Positions 59,488-64,000 of a DNA stretch of 64,000 bases are shown here, in pieces (the first letter of the stretch is position 1; each line of letters opens with the position of its first letter). Made by a program: the position numbers and the translations under genes. Location: contig JAEWGX010000112.1 of NCBI GenBank assembly GCA_023388075.1, forward strand, positions 1-64,000. The letters are read 5' to 3'. The notes beneath the pieces are model-generated. The model made no database searches. It was not told the DNA's origin and worked only from the letters and a program-made list of their open reading frames with translations. This DNA comes from Pseudomonadota bacterium. GTDB lineage: Bacteria; Pseudomonadota; Gammaproteobacteria; Burkholderiales; Burkholderiaceae_E.

Positions 59488-60297
59488 ATGTCCACCGCCA
59501 GGAAACCCCGTGCCGTCCTTGGCCGATTCATCGCCTCGGACTATCAGCCGACCGCACTGCGCGCCCATGTGTACGCCGAGCTCCGGCGCGCGCTCCTGGA
59601 CGGTGTTTTCGTCCCCGGCGAGACCCTGTCCCTTCGTTCGATCGCAGATGCGCTGGGGACGAGCCCGATGCCGGTGCGCGAGGCGGTCGGGCGGCTCGTT
59701 GCCGAAGGCGCGCTCGAGATCAGTGACCGCCGCACCATCGCCTTGCCCTTTCTCACCCGGGAGCAGTTCGAGGAGTTGAGCGAGCTGCGGATCGAGCTGG
59801 AAGGATCGATCACGGAACGTTCCGTGCGGCGCAATGGCGGCAATCTCGCCCCCGCGCTCGAGGAGCTCGAGCAGCGATCGGTCGTGGCGAGGCGACGCAG
59901 CCTCACCGAGCGCCTGGCGCTCAATCGCCAGTTTCACTTCACGATCTATCGCGCGGCGGGCTGCGAGCTTCGCCTGCGCATCATCGAGCTTCTCTGGCTG
60001 CAGAGCGCGTCGCTGATCCACATGTCGCTTGCCAAGGCGAGCCCCCAGGCAGCCGGCCAGAACCACCGGGCGCTGATCGCTGCCGTGAAGGCGGGCGACC
60101 CGCTGGGCGCCCGTCGCGCGGTCGAAGCCGACATCGACGAAACCTACCAGCACCTGCTGGCAATCACGGCGTTTCCCACGGAAAGACCGGGCGCGGTTCC
60201 CGGCCCGACACAGCCGTCGGGTGCGACCTCGGCAGCGGGGTTGTCGAGCTCCGCGCTCGGAGCCTTGGGCGGGCCAAGGGAAGGGGGGCTGCAGTGA
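59488..60297 (+). CDS. GntR-family (FCD) transcriptional regulator
   Basis: The 269-residue product has a winged helix (about residues 22–85, LGTSPMPVREAVGRLVAEGALEI) and a helical FCD domain (about 92–225, LSELRIELEGSITERSVRRNG, LNRQFHFTIYRAAG). The last 40 residues are Ala/Gly/Pro-rich. It probably senses an acid from the local pathway and controls the divergent region upstream of the FMN enzyme. Its stop overlaps the tctB GTG, so it is co-transcribed with the transporter. Confidence 0.9.
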   Translation: MSTARKPRAVLGRFIASDYQPTALRAHVYAELRRALLDGVFVPGETLSLRSIADALGTSPMPVREAVGRLVAEGALEISDRRTIALPFLTREQFEELSELRIELEGSITERSVRRNGGNLAPALEELEQRSVVARRRSLTERLALNRQFHFTIYRAAGCELRLRIIELLWLQSASLIHMSLAKASPQAAGQNHRALIAAVKAGDPLGARRAVEADIDETYQHLLAITAFPTERPGAVPGPTQPSGATSAAGLSSSALGALGGPREGGLQ

Positions 60298-60836
60298 CGA
60301 CCGATCGTCCCGGGCCAGACTCGTCGGCGTCGTCCCGCTCGACGGAGACGGTTGTCGACAGGGCCTGCGGCGCCCTCATCGGCGGATTCGGCGTGCTGGT
60401 CCTCGCGGCCACGAGCGGCCTGGAGGCGGCAACGGAGCTCGGCATCGGACCTGGCTACTTCCCGCGGCTGTGCGGGTCGATCCTGGTCGCCCTGGGCTTC
60501 GCCATCTTCGCGCTGACCTTCCGGCGCGGCAGGCGGCCTTCGGTGGAATCGGTCGTCCTGGATGTCGGAGAGCTGTCGCAACCCGGCAAGGTCGGACAGT
60601 TCGTCGCCCGGGCACTGATCATCACGGCAAGCGTGCTGGCCTTCGCATTCTCGCTCGAGCGCCTGGGGCTGGTCGTCTCGACGATCGCGCTGATCCTGAT
60701 CGCGAGTCGCGCGTCGGGAGATCTCGGCATGCGTGCCTCGCTCCTGCTGGCTTCGATCCTCGCCGCACTCGCGTCGCTCGTCTTCATCTACGGGCTGAAC
60801 CTTCCCGTGTCGGCCTTTCCCAGGCTGATCGACTAG
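60294..60836 (+). CDS. Tripartite tricarboxylate transporter small subunit TctB
   Basis: The 180-residue membrane protein has four hydrophobic segments and the TctB pattern (CGALIGGFGVLVLAATSGLEAATELGIGPGYFPRLCGSILVALG, then LGLVVSTIALILIASRAS and the closing FIYGLNLPVSAFPRLI). It forms the membrane complex with TctA. The GTG at 60294 overlaps the gntR stop. Between regulator and TctA, it belongs to a regulator–transporter operon. Confidence 0.9.
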   Translation: MTTDRPGPDSSASSRSTETVVDRACGALIGGFGVLVLAATSGLEAATELGIGPGYFPRLCGSILVALGFAIFALTFRRGRRPSVESVVLDVGELSQPGKVGQFVARALIITASVLAFAFSLERLGLVVSTIALILIASRASGDLGMRASLLLASILAALASLVFIYGLNLPVSAFPRLID

Positions 60837-60847
60837 GACGCCGGCTT

Positions 60848-62347
60848 TTGGAACTGATCGACAACATCTGGCTCGGCCTCTCGGTTGCCGCGACCCCGGA
60901 GAACCTGCTCCTCTGCCTGCTCGGATGCCTGCTCGGAACGGTGATCGGCGTGCTGCCCGGCATCGGTCCGCTGGCAACGATGGCGATGCTCCTGCCGGTG
61001 ACGTTCCATCTGGCGCCGGCGGGTGCGCTGATCGTCCTTGCGGGCGTCTACTACGGCGCCCAGTATGGCGGCTCGACGACCGCCATCCTGCTCAACCTCC
61101 CCGGCGAGGCATCCGCCGTCGTCACCTGCCTGGACGGGCATGCGATGGCGCGGCAAGGACGCGGCGGGATCGCGCTGGCGACAGCCGCGCTGAGCTCGCT
61201 CATCGCGGGCTGCCTGACGACCGTGCTGATCGCGACGGCTGCGCCGGCGCTCGCGAACGTCGCGCTCCTCTTCCAGTCGGCCGACTACGTCGCCGTGCTC
61301 GTGCTCGGGCTGGTCGCGGCCGTTGCCCTGTCACAGGGTTCGCTGCTCAAGGCGATCGCCGGCATCCTCATCGGCGTCACGCTGGGTCTCGTCGGGACCG
61401 ACATCAGCACCGGCGAGCACCGGCTCACCTTCGGCCTGCCGACGCTGATCGACGGCCTCGACTTCGTCCCCATCGCGATGGGTCTCTTCGGCATCGCCGA
61501 GATCGTCTCCAACCTGAACACGACCGATGGCAAGGGCGTCCCGCCGGTGGCGATCACGAGGATCTGGCCGAACCTCAAGGAGCTCGCGAGCATGGTCAAG
61601 CCGGCGCTGCGGGGCACCGTGGTGGGGTCGGCATTCGGTCTGCTGCCGGGCGGGGGCCCGACGATCGCCGCGTTCTCTTCATACAGCTTCGAGAAGAAGG
61701 TCTCCAAGACACCCGGTGCGTTCGGCAAGGGCGAGCTGGCAGGTGTCGCATCGCCGGAGGCCGCGAACAACGCCGCCGCCCAGGCTTCCTTCATCCCCAT
61801 GCTGAGCCTCGGCATTCCGCCGAGCGCGCTCATGGCGCTCATGATCGGCGCGATGATGATTCACGGCATCACGCCCGGGCCTTCGTTCATCGACAAGCAG
61901 CCCCAGCTCTTCTGGAGCCTGGTGGTGAGCATGTGGATCGGCAATATGATCCTCGTGCTCCTCAACCTTCCGCTCATCAGGGTCTGGATCCTGCTGCTGC
62001 GCGTTCCGTATCGCATCCTTTTCCCGGGGATCCTGCTGCTGTGCTGCATCGGCACCTACAGCGTCAGCAACAGCATTTCCGATGTGGTGATCATGGCGGT
62101 CTTCGGCTTCGTCGGCTGGATCTTCAAGCTCATGCGAGTCGAACCCGCACCCATTCTCATGGGGCTCGTCCTCGGGCCCATGCTGGAAGAGAACCTTCGG
62201 CGCGCGCTCGGTGTTTCCGGGGGCGATGCGATGGTGTTCCTAGAACGTCCGATCAGCGCGACCCTGCTCACGGTCGCGGCCCTGATCCTGATCCTAGCTG
62301 CCCTGCCCGCCGTTCGTGTCAAGCGGGACAAGGTTTTCGTGGAGTAG
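60848..62347 (+). CDS. Tripartite tricarboxylate transporter large subunit TctA
   Basis: The 499-residue permease has about 12 membrane helices and the TctA signatures: IGVLPGIGPLATMAMLLPVTFHL, YYGAQYGGSTTAILLNLPGEASAVVTCLDGHAMARQGRGG and the later SPEAANNAAAQASFIPMLSLGIPPSALMALMIGAM. It imports a carboxylate with Na or H. The only start that keeps the first helix is the TTG at 60848, 12 bases after the tctB stop. Confidence 0.94.
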   Translation: MELIDNIWLGLSVAATPENLLLCLLGCLLGTVIGVLPGIGPLATMAMLLPVTFHLAPAGALIVLAGVYYGAQYGGSTTAILLNLPGEASAVVTCLDGHAMARQGRGGIALATAALSSLIAGCLTTVLIATAAPALANVALLFQSADYVAVLVLGLVAAVALSQGSLLKAIAGILIGVTLGLVGTDISTGEHRLTFGLPTLIDGLDFVPIAMGLFGIAEIVSNLNTTDGKGVPPVAITRIWPNLKELASMVKPALRGTVVGSAFGLLPGGGPTIAAFSSYSFEKKVSKTPGAFGKGELAGVASPEAANNAAAQASFIPMLSLGIPPSALMALMIGAMMIHGITPGPSFIDKQPQLFWSLVVSMWIGNMILVLLNLPLIRVWILLLRVPYRILFPGILLLCCIGTYSVSNSISDVVIMAVFGFVGWIFKLMRVEPAPILMGLVLGPMLEENLRRALGVSGGDAMVFLERPISATLLTVAALILILAALPAVRVKRDKVFVE

Positions 62348-62386
62348 CGCTCTCTCTGTCGTCAATCGTCCAGGAAGGAAAACTGT

Positions 62387-63367
62387 ATGAACCGCCGATC
62401 GCAAGTCAAGACACTCCTGCGCATTGCCGCAGTCGCCCTCACCACCTGCGTGCCGACGTTCGCGGCCGCGTTCCCGGACCAGCCCGTCCGGTTCATCATG
62501 CCGTGGCCTCCCGGGGGCGGCAGTGACATCGCGATGCGGATGGTCGCGGAAGCGGCGTCTCAGAAGCTCGGGCAACCCATCGTCGTGGTCAATCGACCGG
62601 GCGCCGGCGGAACGATCGGCATCAGGGAGATCGCCGAAGCGAAACCGGACGGGTACACGGTAGGCATGCTCGGCTCGGGCGCGGTCGCGGCCCAGTACCT
62701 GAACGCGAATGCCAACCCGATGTCCGATCTCCAGAACATCGCCCTGTTCGGGACGGAGCCGGCCGCTCTTGTCGCACGGGCCGACCAGCCGTTCAAGACG
62801 CTTGCCGAGTACGTGAAGGCGGCGCAGGCGGCGCCAGGGAAGATCCGCAACGGCAACGACCAGCCCGGCGGCGCGTCGTTCACGTTCATGGCGCTCTACG
62901 AGCGCCTCCTGAACGTGAAGTCACACAAGGTCGCCTACGGCGGCTATGCGCCAATGGTGACGGCTTTGCTTTCCGGAGAGGTCCAGACCGTTTCCATCGC
63001 GATACCCGACGTCGCCGAGCACCACAAGGCCGGCAAGGTACGGATCCTCGGTGTCTCGGGCAGCAAGCGCCACTTCATGGTGCCTGACGTGCCGACCTTC
63101 CGCGAGCAGGGGTACGACGCCGTCGTCGGATCGTTCCGCACGATCGCCGGGCCAAAGGGCATTCCTGCCGATCGCCTGGCCATCCTGGAGAAGGCCTTCG
63201 TCGACGCGATGAGCGATCCGGAGTTCATCGCCCGGGCACAGGCCCGCGGCTTCATCGTCGAGCCCGGCGGAGCCAAGGAAGCCCAGGCGATGTGCGATCT
63301 CCTGGACTCCCAGCTCTATCCGGCCCTCAAGGATGCGGGCCTGGTCAAGTTCCGCCAGCGCGACTGA
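62387..63367 (+). CDS. Tripartite tricarboxylate transporter receptor (Bug/TctC)
   Basis: The 326-residue product has a signal peptide (about residues 1–28, ending FAAA) and the Bug fold (FPDQPVRFIMPWPPGGGSDIAMRMVAEAASQKLGQPIVVVNRPGAGGTIGIREIAEAKPDGYT). It should deliver solute to TctAB encoded directly upstream. AGGAAGGAAAA precedes the ATG. Its substrate is probably an organic or amino acid handled by the adjacent enzymes. Confidence 0.93.
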   Translation: MNRRSQVKTLLRIAAVALTTCVPTFAAAFPDQPVRFIMPWPPGGGSDIAMRMVAEAASQKLGQPIVVVNRPGAGGTIGIREIAEAKPDGYTVGMLGSGAVAAQYLNANANPMSDLQNIALFGTEPAALVARADQPFKTLAEYVKAAQAAPGKIRNGNDQPGGASFTFMALYERLLNVKSHKVAYGGYAPMVTALLSGEVQTVSIAIPDVAEHHKAGKVRILGVSGSKRHFMVPDVPTFREQGYDAVVGSFRTIAGPKGIPADRLAILEKAFVDAMSDPEFIARAQARGFIVEPGGAKEAQAMCDLLDSQLYPALKDAGLVKFRQRD

Positions 63368-63406
63368 GCACGTCAATCGCTTCGATGGGTACCGATCAGG
63401 AAAGCA

Positions 63407-64000
63407 ATGTCCAGTTCAAATAGAGAGATCAGGCGCGTTGCCATCATAGGCGCGGGCAACGGCGGATGCGCCGCGGCGGTCGACCTGACGCTGCGCGGAT
63501 TCGAGGTGCGGCTCTACGGCCGCAGCCCGTCCACGCTCGCACCTTTTCAGGCGCGGGGCGGCATCGAGTACGAAGGCATCTACGGTGAAGGCCTCGTGCG
63601 TGTCGGGACGATCACCAACGACGCGGCCGAGGCGGTTCGCGGCGCGGATGCCGTCATCGCGATGGCGCCGGCCCAGGCGCACGAGAACATCGCGGCGTTG
63701 CTGGCGCCGCACCTCGCGCCGGACCAGGTGCTGTTCGCCGCTCCGGGCCACACGTTGACGCTGATACCGAACACCTTGCGCTCGCGCGGGTGTGCCGACG
63801 CGTTGACGTGCGCCACCTCGACCCTGCCGTACATCTGCCGCAAGACGGCGGAGGGACGGGTACGGGTATCGCGTGCATCGGCGAAGCTGCGTTTCGCTGC
63901 CTTCCCGGCGACCCGCACCGCGGAGTTGGCGGAACGGCTCAGCCCGCTCTTCCCCGCGATCTTCCCGGTGCCCACCATCCTCGACACGCTGTTTCCGTAC
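63407..64000 (+). CDS. Opine dehydrogenase-like NAD(P)-binding protein (cut by window edge)
   Basis: The visible 198 residues start with a Rossmann motif IIGAGNGGCAAAVDLTLRGFEVRLYGRS, then AVRGADAVIAMAPAQAHENIAALLAPHLAPDQVLFAAPGHTL and CATSTLPYICRKT. This matches the NAD/NADP octopine/nopaline dehydrogenase family, which reductively couples an amino acid and a keto acid, or runs in reverse to degrade opines. AGGAAAG precedes the ATG at 63407. It follows the TctC gene after 39 bases. The C-terminal catalytic domain lies beyond the window. Confidence 0.88.
   Translation, partial: MSSSNREIRRVAIIGAGNGGCAAAVDLTLRGFEVRLYGRSPSTLAPFQARGGIEYEGIYGEGLVRVGTITNDAAEAVRGADAVIAMAPAQAHENIAALLAPHLAPDQVLFAAPGHTLTLIPNTLRSRGCADALTCATSTLPYICRKTAEGRVRVSRASAKLRFAAFPATRTAELAERLSPLFPAIFPVPTILDTLFPY

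Overview
The window comes from a GC-rich betaproteobacterium, most likely of the order Burkholderiales. I infer this from gene order and protein families. The runs prs–tRNA-Gln–ispE–lolB, rapZ–hprK–ptsN–hpf–rpoN–lptBAC–kdsC–kdsD, mlaFEDACB–ABC pair–bolA–murA–his, and his–HIT–tatABC–DegQ/S–Nif3–mscL–petABC–sspAB are characteristic of that group. Bug/TctC receptors are also present. Species cannot be told from the sequence alone.

Layout. 1–5.7 kb (minus strand): peptidyl-tRNA hydrolase (cut by the window edge), ribosomal L25, PRPP synthetase, tRNA-Gln, IspE, LolB and a TPR lipoprotein. 5.8–10.6 kb (plus): MutM, a dynamin-like GTPase, MutY and a thiol dioxygenase. 10.7–18.0 kb: an accessory catabolic block. 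It holds a minus-strand operon (VOC dioxygenase-like, FAD hydroxylase, SnoaL-like, FAH hydrolase), a divergent GntR regulator and a plus-strand TRAP transporter. Two near-identical 14-bp palindromes in the divergent promoter are probable GntR operators. 18.0–27.1 kb (minus): a Lon-N-like protein, nitrogen-PTS and sigma-54 genes, and LPS transport and Kdo genes. 27.3–33.3 kb (plus): the complete Mla phospholipid transport operon and a second ABC exporter. 33.5–42.4 kb (plus): bolA, murA and a nearly contiguous histidine operon. In that operon HisD and HisC are encoded as a single 824-residue protein. 42.4–51.5 kb: Tat translocase, an anchored HtrA protease, Nif3, MscL, cytochrome bc1, the stringent starvation proteins and tRNA-Thr.

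51.6–64 kb is accessory. It holds an orphan Bug receptor, a GT4 glycosyltransferase divergent from a beta-propeller protein, and an isolated CofC-type guanylyltransferase. Next comes a catabolic locus: an enolase-superfamily enzyme and an M24 hydrolase with altered metal ligands on the minus strand, and an FMN hydroxyacid dehydrogenase, GntR regulator, TctBAC transporter and opine-dehydrogenase-like protein on the plus strand.

How it fits together. The core genes cover envelope building (LptABC, KdsC/D, Mla, MurA, LolB, MscL), base-excision repair, histidine synthesis, and export plus respiration: the Rieske protein has a twin-arginine N-terminus and tatABC lies 4 kb away. The two accessory blocks each pair a solute importer with oxidative enzymes and a GntR-FCD repressor, so they look like self-contained, substrate-induced uptake and degradation modules. 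I saw no rRNA, CRISPR, insertion sequence or prophage gene. No gene-free stretch exceeds 300 bases; the longest, 21106–21359 between hpf and ptsN, holds only weak hairpins.
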